Source: Pirellulaceae bacterium (GTDB lineage Bacteria > Planctomycetota > Planctomycetia > Pirellulales > Pirellulaceae). Taken from it: 64,000 nt of DNA. The notes under the pieces were generated by a model. It was not told where the DNA came from. It was given only the letters and a program-made list of their open reading frames with translations, and searched no databases. The translations under genes were made by a program, and so were the position numbers. The stretch is taken from NCBI GenBank assembly GCA_029243025.1, contig JAQWSU010000034.1, positions 1 to 64,000 of the forward strand, given 5' to 3'. Below, piece after piece: positions 1 to 9,116 of the stretch (position 1 is the stretch's first letter; the number at the start of each line of letters is the position of its first letter).

Positions 1-562
1 AGTCAAAGTAGCCGCCTGCATTAGAATTTAACGTGGGGTCGTAGTACGCCGCCTTGTACCACTCATCTTCGCTGGGAAGAAACCAAGTCGCACCGGGGTT
101 ACGACTGATGCTGTTGTTCGTAATTCCCTCGTCCGTGATCGTGTAAGCACCGGTTTCCGTGTTGCCCGTCCCCTGCCCATTGTGAAGCCAGTTCGTGTAA
201 CGCAACGCGTCATAGAAACTAACGTACACCACCGGGTTCTCGCCACGGTTTGAATTGACCGTATAGCCAAAGCTACCGGACGATCCGTTTTGGCTGATGC
301 CACCATTAGTCCCCGACATTTCTGAGTTGTAAAGGCTGTAGGTATCGGTGGCCGCCACAGCAGTCAGAAACGCCGCGTACTCGCTGTTGGTGACCTCGGT
401 GGCACTGATCCGGTATTAATAATCGACCGCACCATAACCGGTGTCATCGTCGGCGTTATTGATATTGCCTACCGTCACCATCAGGCTCGCATCGGCTTGC
501 TGACTGATGAGAAGCGTCAAGAAGCCGGCAGAGGTCAAAAGGACAAATCGAGAAAACAGCAT
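1..562 (-). pseudogene. Formylglycine-generating-enzyme-like (SUMF1) exported protein, in-frame stop, left-truncated
   Basis: The start at 562 is preceded by an AAGG-type ribosome site and opens a signal peptide of about 25 residues (MLFSRFVLLTSAGFLTLL). The early part contains GNINNADDDTGYGAVDY and, after a stop, YRISATEVTNSEYAAF, then NPVVYVSFYDALRYTNWL and FLPSEDEWYKAAYYD. These are typical of the FGE-sulfatase (SUMF1) fold as found in planctomycete proteins that often end in PEP-CTERM. Codon 49 is TAA (416-418), where relatives have a sense codon, probably Glu or Gln; the frame is then open to the window edge. It could be a nonsense mutation, a sequencing error or a decayed copy. The C-terminus lies outside the window. 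Members of this fold are often not true sulfatase activators. Confidence 0.75.
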
Positions 563-812
563 CGGAAAACCTTTCGTAGGCGAGAAAACAAACGCCAATC
601 AGGGGGTTGGGGCCGGGGAGAAAGATGAACTAAAAATAAATGTCGTCAATCGCGGCCATTTCGAACTCCGAAGGATTTAAGCGTCCCTTTGAGTTTTCAA
701 AAGATCTGTGTTTGCGTCAAGCATTTTGTAGAGCTGACAGCTTTTCAGGGTGCAAAAGTTGATTCGATGATCCGTTCAATCAACGGGTCAAGAACGATCA
801 GGCCCCGCCAGC

Positions 813-1697
813 ATGCGAGCCCCGGCATTCCCTGGAAGCTACCGAATTGAAAAGCAACCTCTGATACGTCCGAAGACTCAGGTCACTGACGATTCCAGGA
901 TTCAAATATGCTCGCAAATCGTAAAGCCCAGAACTCTCCAACAAATGGCAACGAAAGAATCACTGGCAAAAGTACGCGATACGCTCCTGAGTCGCGGCTC
1001 CCCTGCCACGGGCCGTTCTTTATCGCCACGCTCCGTCCAATCGTATTTGTTGACGATGGTCTCCTGCCTGAACTGGGCAAATGAAAAGGGCTGGTTAGGC
1101 CAGAGGGTATCCAGTCCTTTGGATGCTAATGAGGTTAGGCGATTCCTGGCGGCTGTCGCCGAGGAATGTCCGCATGATCCCGTTGGATGGACTCAGCTTG
1201 CCCAGGTGCAGTTGTGGATGGGTTTGAGGCTCAACGAAGCTATGGTACTCTCGCACGATAAGAATACAGACATTCGCATCTTTCACGACGAGATTACTTT
1301 CAGCGGCAGAGTACAGAAAAACGGGCAGAAACAGTCTATTCCAATTGTCAGCCCGGAATTCCTTGACCTAATATCATCGCAGAGAATAGGATTTGTAGTA
1401 GATCTGGTAGGACAGAAAGGCCAACGACCTACGACGCCTTATGCTGGCAGGGTGCTCGCACGAGCTGGAAGACGGGCTGGAATTGTTGTGAGCGGATCAG
1501 GAAAGTCAGCCAGTGCGCATGATCTACGACGCACATGCTTGCAGAACTGGGCCGATGATGGCGTAGCTCCTGCGGATCTCCAGCACTTGGCACGGCACGC
1601 CAGCCTGGACGTAACTCAGAAATACTACATAAAGAAAAACAATAGCGTTCTTCGGGATCGCGTTTTTCAGGTACAGAATAGGTACACAATTCCATGA
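813..1697 (+). CDS. Tyrosine recombinase / phage-integrase family protein
   Basis: A 294-residue site-specific recombinase. The catalytic set is visible: Arg139 in WMGLRLNEA, Lys169 in QKNGQKQ, the His236-x-x-Arg239 box (HDLRRT), His262 in ARHASLD and the nucleophile Tyr271, nine residues after His262. The N-terminal SAM-like core-binding region is SPRSVQSYLLTMVSCLNWAN. The first 44 residues look poorly conserved, so the ATG at 945 (MATKESLAK) is an alternative start. The IntI-specific insertion is not visible, so it is not obviously an integron integrase. No attachment sites or cassette array were recognised nearby. Its stop overlaps the next ORF's first ATG (ATGA), although the next gene has an unrelated function. 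Confidence 0.88.
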   Translation: MRAPAFPGSYRIEKQPLIRPKTQVTDDSRIQICSQIVKPRTLQQMATKESLAKVRDTLLSRGSPATGRSLSPRSVQSYLLTMVSCLNWANEKGWLGQRVSSPLDANEVRRFLAAVAEECPHDPVGWTQLAQVQLWMGLRLNEAMVLSHDKNTDIRIFHDEITFSGRVQKNGQKQSIPIVSPEFLDLISSQRIGFVVDLVGQKGQRPTTPYAGRVLARAGRRAGIVVSGSGKSASAHDLRRTCLQNWADDGVAPADLQHLARHASLDVTQKYYIKKNNSVLRDRVFQVQNRYTIP

Positions 1698-4186
1698 AAG
1701 CCTACGTATACAGTCTGAACGTGATGATGCCCCATCACGCGTTCCGACTGCTTCTGCCGTTTTTCATTTGCTTGCTGCTACCCTCAATCCGACTCACCGC
1801 CGCAGAGTCACAAGATCAAAATGAGATCGATTTTTCTCGTCAGATCCTGCCAATTCTGTCTGACAAGTGCTTTGTCTGTCACGGCCCTGATGCCCAGGAA
1901 GAAGACAGTTTACGTTTGGATTCCATGGAAGCAGCCACCGCCGATCGGGGTGGGTACCAAGCGATCAATCCCAAGCATCCGGATGAAAGTGAACTGCTAA
2001 CCCGAATCCATTCTTCGGATGACCCGATGCCACCCGAAGATGCCGAAAAGCGGTTAACAGAGGAAGAGCGCAGCCTACTGACCCGCTGGATTAAACAGGG
2101 TGGACAGTACGCAAAACACTGGGCGTTTGTTCCGCCCACCAAGCAACTGCCAGAGGCGCAGCAGAACGATGATGGCAGCACGATCATTGATGCCTACATT
2201 TCTCAGCAATTGGCACCCATAAACATTGACTTGGCCCCGGAAGCAGATCGCGCCACCTTAGCGCGACGCGCGTCCCTTGTCTTGACCGGGTTACCCCCCA
2301 CTCCCGATGCATTAGAAGCTTACCTGAATGACTCCAGCGATAGCGCTTACGAAACGTTCGTCGACCATCTGCTCGAAAAACCCAGCTACGGAGAACACCA
2401 GGCCAGGTATTGGCTGGATGCCGTCCGCTATGGCGACACCCACGGCTTGCACTTAGACAATCGACGAGGCATTTTCCCATATCGAGATTGGGTGGTTCGT
2501 TCACTCAACGAAAATCTCCCCTTGGACGAGTTCATCACTTGGCAATTGGCGGGCGACTTGCTGCCCAATGCAACATTGGCACAAAAATTGGCAACGGGCT
2601 TTGTCCGGATGAACCCAAGCACCTCCGAGGGTGGCGCGCTACCGGAAGAGTTCCAGGCCAAAAACAATTTCGACCGTACGGAAACAGTTGGTACCGTGTT
2701 GCTGGGTATGACCCTAACTTGTGCCCGATGTCACACGCACAAATACGACCCAATCACCCAAACCGAATACTATCAACTTTTCGCGTTTTTCAACAACACA
2801 GCCGAGTCATCGATGGACGGCAATGCCTACATCTATGGCCCCACGGTGAAAGCGCCCAAAGATCAAACAGCTTGGCAACAATGGCATCAATTAAACAAGC
2901 AGCGTGATGAGTTACTTGCCAACTTTGAAACCACATCCAAGACAGATCGATCGACAGAAGAAACCCAAAAGTGGGAAAACGCCACTCCAACCCAACGACT
3001 CCAGTCGATCACCGCCGAAGATGGCCCCCGCTCCGACCACCCGCTCAGGGCCCAGGCGACAGAATTAGCGAAGGCGATCGCGGCGGCTGAATCAGAGTTC
3101 ACCACGAGCTTGGTGGCACAGGACCTTCCCGAAGGTCGAGCGACGAAACTTCTGAAACGTGGCGAGTACAATCTGGCGACAGGGGATCCGCTCGTCCCCG
3201 ATGTGCCCGCCATCATGGGGGCACTCCCCAAAGATGCTTCACGCAACCGTTTGGGATTCGCCCAATGGCTCACTTCGCGAGATCACCCGCTGGTCGCAAG
3301 AGTTCTGATCAATCGAATTTGGCAACGCACCTTCGGCGACGGTTTAGTTCGATCCCCCGAAGACTTTGGTCTCCAGGGGCAACAGCCGACTCACCCAGAA
3401 TTGCTCGATTGGCTGGCCGTCGAATTGCAGGACAGTGGCTGGGATTTAAAACACATGCTGCGTTTAATGGTCAACAGTCGGACCTTCCGACAACAATCGA
3501 ATTGGCGCACCGATCTGGATGACCCGGAAAACCGAATGTTTGCACGCGGCCCGAGCTACCGGCTTGATGCAGAAGTCTTGCGAGATTTGGCACTCTGGGC
3601 CAGTCAATTGCTTGACCCACATCGGGGCGGCGAGGGCGTCAAACCTTACCAACCCGGCGGCATGTGGCTGGCGATGGCTCACCCCGCCAGTAACACCAAA
3701 AAGTACCAGCGAGACAAAGGTCAACGTTTATATCGCCGCAGTCTCTATGTTTACTGGAAACGCACCAGCCCACATCCAATGATGACACTTTTCGACGCAC
3801 CTGACCGCGAATCAAGCTGCGTGCGTCGCTCCCGAACCAGCACCTCGCTCCAGTCCCTCGGCTTGCTCAACGAAACCCAGCGAATCGAAATGGGTAGAAA
3901 ACTAGCCGAACGCCTCATGAAAGAAGCCGATGACGATGATTCTCGCATCAACCTACTTTTCCTTTTATTGGCAAGTCGCTCTCCAGACTCGACCGAACAA
4001 ACAGCTTGTCAAAATCTGCTCGGTCAGATGCGAAAACGATATCAAGATTCCGAAGCAGATGCTCTGGAACTGTTAACCATTGGCGATGCAAATCGTGACG
4101 AATCCTTGAAGCCCGCCGAACTGGCGGCTTGGACCCAACTCGCAGTGACCGTCCTTGCGAGTGATGCCGCGATCTTGCTCTATTAA
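1694..4186 (+). CDS. PSCyt1-DUF1549-DUF1553 (PSD1) exported cytochrome-like protein
   Basis: An 830-residue planctomycete surface protein. A signal peptide precedes a cytochrome-c-like PSCyt1 domain with CFVCH (Cys59, Cys62, His63) and a possible Met ligand in DDPMPPED near residue 112. DUF1549 follows, with a second CxxCH (CARCH near residue 343), then DUF1553 with PLVARVLINRIW and DFGLQGQQPTHPELLDWLA. The C-terminus ends in the family's usual SDAAILLY-type tail. The ATG at 1724 (MMPHHAFRLLLPF) may be the true start, because it begins directly before the hydrophobic segment. The DUF1501 gene follows 56 bases downstream, the standard partner. Function is unproven; a redox role tied to extracellular polysaccharide breakdown is inferred from family context. 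Confidence 0.93.
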   Translation: MKAYVYSLNVMMPHHAFRLLLPFFICLLLPSIRLTAAESQDQNEIDFSRQILPILSDKCFVCHGPDAQEEDSLRLDSMEAATADRGGYQAINPKHPDESELLTRIHSSDDPMPPEDAEKRLTEEERSLLTRWIKQGGQYAKHWAFVPPTKQLPEAQQNDDGSTIIDAYISQQLAPINIDLAPEADRATLARRASLVLTGLPPTPDALEAYLNDSSDSAYETFVDHLLEKPSYGEHQARYWLDAVRYGDTHGLHLDNRRGIFPYRDWVVRSLNENLPLDEFITWQLAGDLLPNATLAQKLATGFVRMNPSTSEGGALPEEFQAKNNFDRTETVGTVLLGMTLTCARCHTHKYDPITQTEYYQLFAFFNNTAESSMDGNAYIYGPTVKAPKDQTAWQQWHQLNKQRDELLANFETTSKTDRSTEETQKWENATPTQRLQSITAEDGPRSDHPLRAQATELAKAIAAAESEFTTSLVAQDLPEGRATKLLKRGEYNLATGDPLVPDVPAIMGALPKDASRNRLGFAQWLTSRDHPLVARVLINRIWQRTFGDGLVRSPEDFGLQGQQPTHPELLDWLAVELQDSGWDLKHMLRLMVNSRTFRQQSNWRTDLDDPENRMFARGPSYRLDAEVLRDLALWASQLLDPHRGGEGVKPYQPGGMWLAMAHPASNTKKYQRDKGQRLYRRSLYVYWKRTSPHPMMTLFDAPDRESSCVRRSRTSTSLQSLGLLNETQRIEMGRKLAERLMKEADDDDSRINLLFLLLASRSPDSTEQTACQNLLGQMRKRYQDSEADALELLTIGDANRDESLKPAELAAWTQLAVTVLASDAAILLY

Positions 4187-4242
4187 ACAAGATGTTGTTT
4201 CGAGTTGCACGACACGACAGAGCGATACCTGAGGAAGCAAAG

Positions 4243-5742
4243 ATGACAAACCCAATTCGCGAATCAGAACTCATGATGACACGCCGACAATTGTTCGGTC
4301 GTTCCGCATTGGGCCTTGGCACAGCTGCGATGACGAGCCTGATGGGCAAGCAACTGTTCAGTGCCGACAACAACACACTGGATGGGATTCACCATCCGGC
4401 CAAAGCCAAACGTGTCATCTACCTGTTCATGAGTGGCGGCCCCAGCCATCATGATCTCTGGGATTACAAACCCAAAATGCAAGACATGTTTGGTGAGCAA
4501 CTACCGAGCGAAATCCGAGACGGTCAACGTGTCACGGGCATGACAGCCAATCAGAAAAACGGACTCCCCCTCGCACCAACCAAATATAAATTCACCAAAC
4601 AAGACAATAACGACCAAGGCGTTTGGGTCAGCGAACTATTGCCCCACACGGCCCGTGTCGCAAAAGAACTGTGCGTTGTCCACAGCACATTCACCGAAGC
4701 AATCAATCATGACCCGGCTATCACTTACATCCAGACGGGAAGCCAAATACCTGGCCGCCCTAGCCTGGGAGCTTGGCTCAGCTACGGCCTGGGGACCATG
4801 AATGAAAACTTGCCTCACTACGTTGTCATGCACGCCAAAACCAGTTTCCCTGAACAAAGCCTGTTCAACCGACTCTGGGGAACCGGATTTTTGCCATCGG
4901 ACCACCAAGGCATGCTGCTCCGCAGCCAAGGAGACCCCGTTCTCTACTTGAGTAATCCTGCCGGCGTCACCCCAGCAGACCGTCGCGCCCAGCTCGACGC
5001 CTTGGCTGCAATCAACCAAGCACAACACGACCGTTTCGCTGACCCCGATATGCTCTCGCGAATTCGTCAACATGAATTGGCCTATCGTATGCAAACCTCC
5101 ATCCCGGAACTGATGGACCTTTCGAGCGAAAGCGATGACACCTTTCAACTTTATGGAGAAGCCGCGCGTCAACCCGGCAGCTTCGCAGCTTGCTGCCTGA
5201 ACGCTCGACGCTTGGCAGAAAGAGGCGTCAGAAATATCCAAATATTCCACCGAGGATGGGACGCACACGGCAATCTGCCAAAAGAACACGAGTCGCAGTG
5301 TAAAGACATTGACCAGGGAAGCGCTGCCCTGATCACCGATCTCAAACAACGTGGCATGCTCGATGACACGTTGGTCGTATGGGGAGGTGAATTTGGCCGA
5401 ACGTCTTACTGCCAAGGCAATTTGACGCGTGAAAATTACGGGCGGGATCACCACCCTCGTTGCTTCACGGTTTGGATGGCCGGTGGCGGCGTGAAACCCG
5501 GAATTACTTACGGGCGAACGGACGACTACGGATATAACATCACCGATGCCGACGGCCAGACGCTCACCCCTCAACCGTCGAAGGAAAAATGGACGCCGGG
5601 GACGATGCATATTCATGATTTGAACGCCACCATTCTGCACCTACTTGGCATCGATCATGAAAAGCTTACCTACCGCTATCAAGGTCGCGACTTCCGATTA
5701 ACGGACGTTCATGGTCACGTGATTCAAGATTTACTCGCGTGA
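4243..5742 (+). CDS. DUF1501 family protein (sulfatase-like, Tat-exported)
   Basis: A 499-residue protein that starts at 4243 because a GAGGA site lies just upstream; an ATG at 4192 would add a non-family extension. The N-terminus has a Tat-like signal (MTRRQLFGRSALGLGTA). The alkaline-phosphatase/sulfatase-like fold is indicated by RVIYLFMSGGPSHHDLWDYK, MHIHDLNATILHLLG and VVWGGEFGRT. There is no CxPxR formylglycine motif, as expected for DUF1501. It is the partner of the preceding PSCyt1/PSD1 gene and very likely in its operon. The biochemical activity of the family is not established. Confidence 0.93.
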   Translation: MTNPIRESELMMTRRQLFGRSALGLGTAAMTSLMGKQLFSADNNTLDGIHHPAKAKRVIYLFMSGGPSHHDLWDYKPKMQDMFGEQLPSEIRDGQRVTGMTANQKNGLPLAPTKYKFTKQDNNDQGVWVSELLPHTARVAKELCVVHSTFTEAINHDPAITYIQTGSQIPGRPSLGAWLSYGLGTMNENLPHYVVMHAKTSFPEQSLFNRLWGTGFLPSDHQGMLLRSQGDPVLYLSNPAGVTPADRRAQLDALAAINQAQHDRFADPDMLSRIRQHELAYRMQTSIPELMDLSSESDDTFQLYGEAARQPGSFAACCLNARRLAERGVRNIQIFHRGWDAHGNLPKEHESQCKDIDQGSAALITDLKQRGMLDDTLVVWGGEFGRTSYCQGNLTRENYGRDHHPRCFTVWMAGGGVKPGITYGRTDDYGYNITDADGQTLTPQPSKEKWTPGTMHIHDLNATILHLLGIDHEKLTYRYQGRDFRLTDVHGHVIQDLLA

Positions 5743-5749
5743 ACATCCC

Positions 5750-5911
5750 TTAAACTTCGTACCCTTTTTGTCCGGCAATGCGTTTCCCGTTGGCGCGCCA
5801 CGCCTGATCGATCATCGAATCCCATTCCACGTTCCGGGCCCGCCACCCATCTCGCAAGACGATTTTATCCATTTTTGGAGTCGAAACGCTGGGCGAACCG
5901 TATGACACCGC
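5750..5911 (-). pseudogene. Short ORF remnant, possible 3' end of a decayed gene
   Basis: A minus-strand frame runs from after a TAG (5912-5914) to a TAA at 5750-5752. From the ATG at 5872 it reads 40 residues, including KIVLRDGWRARNVEWDSMI and ANGKRIAGQKGYEV, with composition unlike random antisense. There is no ribosome site at the ATG and plausible coding sequence continues upstream of it (SYGSPSVSTPK). It fills the gap between the DUF1501 gene and the PEP-CTERM gene. I do not recognise the family; it may be a gene tail left after deletion, or chance. Confidence 0.25.
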
Positions 5912-5975
5912 CTAGGATAGGGGAAGGATCAGATGCACGTGCCAAGGGAAACAGCAAAGTTAAGGCAAAAATCGA

Positions 5976-7052
5976 ATGTTTCAAAATACGCCGAAATCCT
6001 CCACTTCATTTTTGATTGTTGCTTTCATCTCCTTTCTGAACCTAGCCAGCGGGGCAGAGATCGGCGTGATCAGCGACTTCCAAAGCGGATCCGCCGAAGG
6101 ATGGACAAACGAACGGGCCTTAGAAGCGATTCAAATCAAAAATGGCGGACCAAACGGCGCTGACGACAAGTTTTTGTTCGTCGAGTCAACAGGTACAAGT
6201 GGCGCCGGTTCTCGCATGGCAACCCGCAACGAATCAACAGCCTGGGAAGGTGACTACAGTGGCGTTACGGCGGTAGAAGTTGATCTGATGAATCCAACGG
6301 ACTCTCCGGAACTTGAAATGCGACTGGTTCTATTCGGTCCCTCTGTGAAGACTCAGCGATGGACTTCTGATCTCGCCTTAATCGTTCCGAACGACGGCCT
6401 TTGGCGACACTACTCCTTTCCCGTCGACGAAGAATCGATCGTGAGAGTCTTGGGAAACGCCGACTACGAAGAGATGCTCAACGACGTGCAGTTCGCCATG
6501 CTCCGACACGACGAGGGGCGAGCGAGTTCACGCGGCACAGCGATCGCGGCAACGCTCGGCTTTGACAACATTGAACTGGTGGGACTCGTCTCCCTGCTCG
6601 GAGACTTCGACGGCAGCGGTGTGGTGGATGTTCAGGATGTCGATCTACTGCTTCAAGAGGTTCAACGGGGGAGAAACGAACCGTCGTACGACCTGAACGC
6701 GGACAACCTCGTGAACCGCGCGGACATTCAGAAGATGCTCAACTCCCCAGAGATTCTGAATTCCTACATCGGAGACGCGAATTTGGACGGGATCTTTGAC
6801 TCGTCAGATTTTGTGTTTGTATTTCAGGGAGGCGTCTACGAGGATGCGATTCCAGGGAACGCGACCTGGGCGACGGGTGACTGGGATGGTGACGGTGACT
6901 TCACGACCAGCGATTTCACTTTCGCTTTTCAGGAAGGTGGCTACGACCAAGGAGCTCGCCCGCAAGCGTTCGCCGTTCCAGAACCCTCAAGTATTGTGCT
7001 CGCCTGCCTTGGATTTCTGGTGTTGCTGGGCCAACGACAAAACAGACGCTGA
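5976..7052 (+). CDS. PEP-CTERM secreted protein with dockerin-like calcium repeats
   Basis: A 358-residue protein with a signal peptide (FLIVAFISFLNLASGAE) and an N-terminal beta-rich domain of about 190 residues resembling a carbohydrate-binding fold. Two dockerin/EF-type segments follow: GDFDGSGVVDVQDVD with DLNADNLVNRADIQ, and GDANLDGIFDSSDFV with GDWDGDGDFTTSDFT. The C-terminus is a PEP-CTERM sorting signal: VPEPSSIVLA, a hydrophobic stretch, then the basic tail QRQNRR. Such proteins are processed by an exosortase at the membrane. The ligand of the N-terminal domain is unknown. A hairpin follows 22 bases after the stop. Confidence 0.9.
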   Translation: MFQNTPKSSTSFLIVAFISFLNLASGAEIGVISDFQSGSAEGWTNERALEAIQIKNGGPNGADDKFLFVESTGTSGAGSRMATRNESTAWEGDYSGVTAVEVDLMNPTDSPELEMRLVLFGPSVKTQRWTSDLALIVPNDGLWRHYSFPVDEESIVRVLGNADYEEMLNDVQFAMLRHDEGRASSRGTAIAATLGFDNIELVGLVSLLGDFDGSGVVDVQDVDLLLQEVQRGRNEPSYDLNADNLVNRADIQKMLNSPEILNSYIGDANLDGIFDSSDFVFVFQGGVYEDAIPGNATWATGDWDGDGDFTTSDFTFAFQEGGYDQGARPQAFAVPEPSSIVLACLGFLVLLGQRQNRR

Positions 7053-7074
7053 GATCTTCAACGACTGCTGTCGC

Positions 7075-7091
7075 CCGGAACAACGTTCCGG
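7075..7091 (+). terminator. Hairpin downstream of the PEP-CTERM gene
   Basis: A perfect 7-bp stem CCGGAAC/GTTCCGG with a 3-base loop lies 22 bases after the stop codon. No T-run follows, so it is a weak terminator candidate or an mRNA-stabilising hairpin. Confidence 0.35.
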
Positions 7092-7321
7092 AATGACGTC
7101 AATTCCTCAGTTGCGCGTGCCATGCCAAACGCCGCTGAACATCAGAAAATGCAAATTGGCAGTGCGATTCACGCTTCCTGCAACCGAGAAACCTGCGAGC
7201 TCTCGTATTTCCTGCGCCCTCTCCGCTAGTCGCTACCAGCAATTGGTGTTAGCTTTGAAAGTCGGGTCCGCCCCCGTCTCCCAACTCATCACACCTTCAA
7301 GTAGATTCCAAGACCTCAGAC

Positions 7322-7630
7322 ATGTCACACGACTCCGAGCAGCCCGAGATTCCTTTGAGTGAGAACAGCAGTCCACTCAACGTCCCTGTCTTCAATTGTA
7401 TCGTTCATATCGCGATTACGGAGTCCGGTGCCGTCCAGGCTCGTGTCGCCAATCTTCCGGGCATCGAGGTTACTGCACCGAACGAACGTGCTGCCCTTAG
7501 CCAAATTGTTCCGATCTTCAAACAACACGTGATGGACTCGCTAGAGAAGCAGGAGAAGATAGGTTGGATCGATCCGCCGCCAGCAGCCGGACCGAGCGAA
7601 CAAACTCGTTTGATTCCGGTTCATCTCTAG
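7322..7630 (+). CDS. Small HicB-like protein
   Basis: A 102-residue soluble protein. The central part (FNCIVHIAITESGAVQARVA, then LPGIEVTAPNERAALSQIVP) resembles the partial RNase-H-like fold of HicB antitoxin-related proteins, in which a beta-hairpin is followed by a helix. No HicA toxin is visible next to it and no DNA-binding tail is evident, so a stand-alone HicB-like planctomycete protein is more likely than a toxin-antitoxin system. No strong ribosome site is seen. The C-terminal tail is proline-rich (IDPPPAAGPSEQ). Coding status is likely; the function is not known. Confidence 0.7.
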   Translation: MSHDSEQPEIPLSENSSPLNVPVFNCIVHIAITESGAVQARVANLPGIEVTAPNERAALSQIVPIFKQHVMDSLEKQEKIGWIDPPPAAGPSEQTRLIPVHL

Positions 7631-7787
7631 TGACTTCCTGCGCTCTTGGCCCAATAATTAGAGCCACTCAGCGAAGAATCAAGCAGCGTAGCTAGATCAG
7701 ATCGCAATCGGTAACCTGGGCTTCGAGAAACCGCAGACGCAGCTGGCTGGCCGATCTTGGGCTGACCCAACCAACCGTACTTTTTTT

Positions 7788-9050
7788 GTGGGAGCCTCCC
7801 CCTTGTTAGAGAGCAGCCACCAATTTTTTCACCGGGCAGCAGATGTTTTACAACTCGATGCAAAAGTTCGCGAAATCCTCTTGCGACCGAGTCGCGTTGT
7901 CAAAGTGGCAATCGTCGAAGAGGACGATGAAGGTAAGCTGATGCACTACACCGCTTACAGGGTGCAACACAATGACGCTCGCGGCCCGTTCAAAGGCGGC
8001 CTGCGTTATCATCCTTCCATGGACGAAGATCATGCAGCCGCCTTGGCAAGTCTCATGAGCTGGAAAACGGCGGTCGTGGATGTCCCCTTTGGCGGCGGCA
8101 AAGGAGGAATTGACTGCGATCCGCGCGAGATGAGTCGTTTCGAAGTGGAACGCGTCACTCGAAGCTTTGTAGGTCGCACCAAAGAAATCATCGGGCCCAC
8201 CATCGATATTCCTGCACCCGACGTGAACACCAACGGGGAGGTCATGGCTTGGATTATGGACGAGTACAGCAAACACTGCGGGTTTTCGCCGGGTGTGGTA
8301 ACGGGCAAGCCTGTCCATTTGTTTGGCTCTGATGGACGAGAGGAAGCGACCGGCCGAGGCGTGATGTACGTTTTGGACGAAGCACTGCGTGATCAGGGTC
8401 GCACACTCAAGGGAACCACCATCGCCTTGCAAGGATTCGGCAACGTCGGCAGTAACGCGGCGCGCCTGATCGACGAACAAGGCGGAAAGATTGTTGCTGT
8501 AGCGGATCATCTGGGCGGAGTGGCCAGGAGCGACGGCCTTGATATTGACGAACTTCTCAAATGGGCCACCCAACATCGCACCATCGCCGGTTTCCCAGGT
8601 GGGAGCGCTTTTGAGGGCCCGGAGATCATCACCTGGCCCGCAGACGTGCTGATCCCAGCTGCGCTGGAGGACGCAATCACAGTGGACAACGCCGCTGACG
8701 TTCGTGCGAAGATCGTGATCGAAGCAGCCAATTCGCCCACGACCCCCGAAGCCGACACCCTTCTCAAAAACAACGACGTTGTGGTCGTTCCTGATATCCT
8801 TGCCAACGCGGGAGGAGTCACGGTCAGCTATTTTGAATGGACGCAAAACATCCAACGTTATCGTTGGGATTTAGAGAGCGTCAATAGCGAACTCGAGAAG
8901 TTCATGCGGCGGGCTTACACGAGTGTGAAGGCCATTTCGCAACAGAAATCCTGTGACCTTCGCACGGCCGCATTTATCCTGGCAATCCAGCGTGTTGGCC
9001 GTGCTGCGTTCTCTCGAAGAAGCATCCGAGAAGAAATCAACCTGAGTTAA
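7788..9050 (+). CDS. gdhA: Glu/Leu/Phe/Val dehydrogenase (glutamate dehydrogenase type)
   Basis: A 420-residue NAD(P)-dependent amino-acid dehydrogenase that interconverts glutamate (or a related amino acid) and 2-oxoacid plus ammonium in the cytoplasm. The substrate site shows GPFKGGLRYHP and FGGGKGGI with both conserved lysines, and the catalytic Asp is in PAPDVNTNG. The Rossmann motif is ALQGFGNVGSNAA. Length fits the hexameric class. No ATG is available at the N-terminus: GTG at 7788 or TTG at 7803, the latter with GGGAG upstream, are the candidates. The symbol is by family; substrate preference cannot be told from sequence alone. Confidence 0.93.
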   Translation: MGASPLLESSHQFFHRAADVLQLDAKVREILLRPSRVVKVAIVEEDDEGKLMHYTAYRVQHNDARGPFKGGLRYHPSMDEDHAAALASLMSWKTAVVDVPFGGGKGGIDCDPREMSRFEVERVTRSFVGRTKEIIGPTIDIPAPDVNTNGEVMAWIMDEYSKHCGFSPGVVTGKPVHLFGSDGREEATGRGVMYVLDEALRDQGRTLKGTTIALQGFGNVGSNAARLIDEQGGKIVAVADHLGGVARSDGLDIDELLKWATQHRTIAGFPGGSAFEGPEIITWPADVLIPAALEDAITVDNAADVRAKIVIEAANSPTTPEADTLLKNNDVVVVPDILANAGGVTVSYFEWTQNIQRYRWDLESVNSELEKFMRRAYTSVKAISQQKSCDLRTAAFILAIQRVGRAAFSRRSIREEINLS

Positions 9051-9116
9051 CGTTTGACTTCATACCGAAGCTTCGTTTCATCCTCAATCATCCATGTGCG
9101 ACAATAATTATCGCAC

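Noticed and set aside
416-418. In-frame stop in the FGE-like gene as a recoding event
   Set aside because: The codon is TAA, which is not used for selenocysteine or pyrrolysine, so a mutation or error is more likely.
813-1697. Integron integrase with a cassette array
   Set aside because: The integron-specific insertion and attC-like repeats were not seen, and the following genes are large planctomycete families rather than cassettes.
4636-5640. Long minus-strand open frame (334 codons) inside the DUF1501 gene
   Set aside because: It lies wholly antisense to a well-supported gene and its translation shows no family motifs; it is a codon-usage shadow.
7848-8855. Long minus-strand open frame (335 codons) inside the glutamate-type dehydrogenase gene
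   Set aside because: It is antisense to a gene with all catalytic motifs and has no recognisable domain.
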